From the NCBI GenBank assembly GCA_018334495.1, contig JAGXLV010000005.1, positions 1-64,000 on the forward strand: a DNA stretch of 64,000 nt, in the 5' to 3' direction. The notes under the pieces are model-generated. The model ran no database searches. It saw only the letters and a program-made list of their open reading frames with translations, and had not been told where the DNA came from. Every line of letters begins with the position of its first letter. Positions within the stretch are counted from its first letter, which is position 1. Position numbers and translations under genes: made by a program. Positions 63,921 through 64,000 of the stretch are shown here, piece by piece. The DNA comes from Oleiphilaceae bacterium. GTDB taxonomy: Bacteria; Pseudomonadota; Gammaproteobacteria; Pseudomonadales; Oleiphilaceae.

Positions 63921-63978
63921 GTGAAGGCCCAAAAGCGCCGAGAGCAAGCGGCAAGCCTTTAAAGGACAGGATGACACC

Positions 63979-64000
63979 ATGAGCAACTGGCTGGATAAAA
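63979..64000 (+). CDS. accD: Acetyl-CoA carboxylase carboxyltransferase subunit beta (5' end only)
   Basis: ATGAGCAACTGGCTGGATAAA = MSNWLDK, AccD N-terminus, downstream of trpA as in Pseudomonas-type order. Confidence 0.75.

Overview
64 kb of a GC-rich gammaproteobacterial chromosome (Pseudomonas/Marinobacter-like gene order; genus not determinable from the sequence alone). It is mostly core genome: ffs-dnaX-ybaB-recR-rnd-ycgL-ycgN, fadD, hrpA, mlaA, gspAB, dinG, cysB/cysH, thrH, pabB, DUF58-tgpA, holB-pilZ, prmB-aroC, leuCDB-asd, fimV-truA-trpFBA-accD. The left 10 kb is more accessory: a PEP-CTERM protein gene with a well-spaced sigma-54 -24/-12 promoter candidate lies next to the prsT/prsR/prsK genes (TPR lipoprotein, sigma-54 activator, histidine kinase), which sit behind an SDR epimerase and an acyltransferase gene. 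Other points for follow-up: a MoxR ATPase / two-VWA-protein locus (16.9-21.5 kb), a REP cluster whose last copy supplies the C-terminus and stop codon of a MaoC-family gene, a likely non-canonical ATC start for an MFS transporter, a large structured palindromic element between leuD and leuB, and several inverted repeats in 5' leaders. No CRISPR array, tRNA, rRNA, IS element or prophage was recognised. All family calls come from motif recognition by eye; no database search was run.
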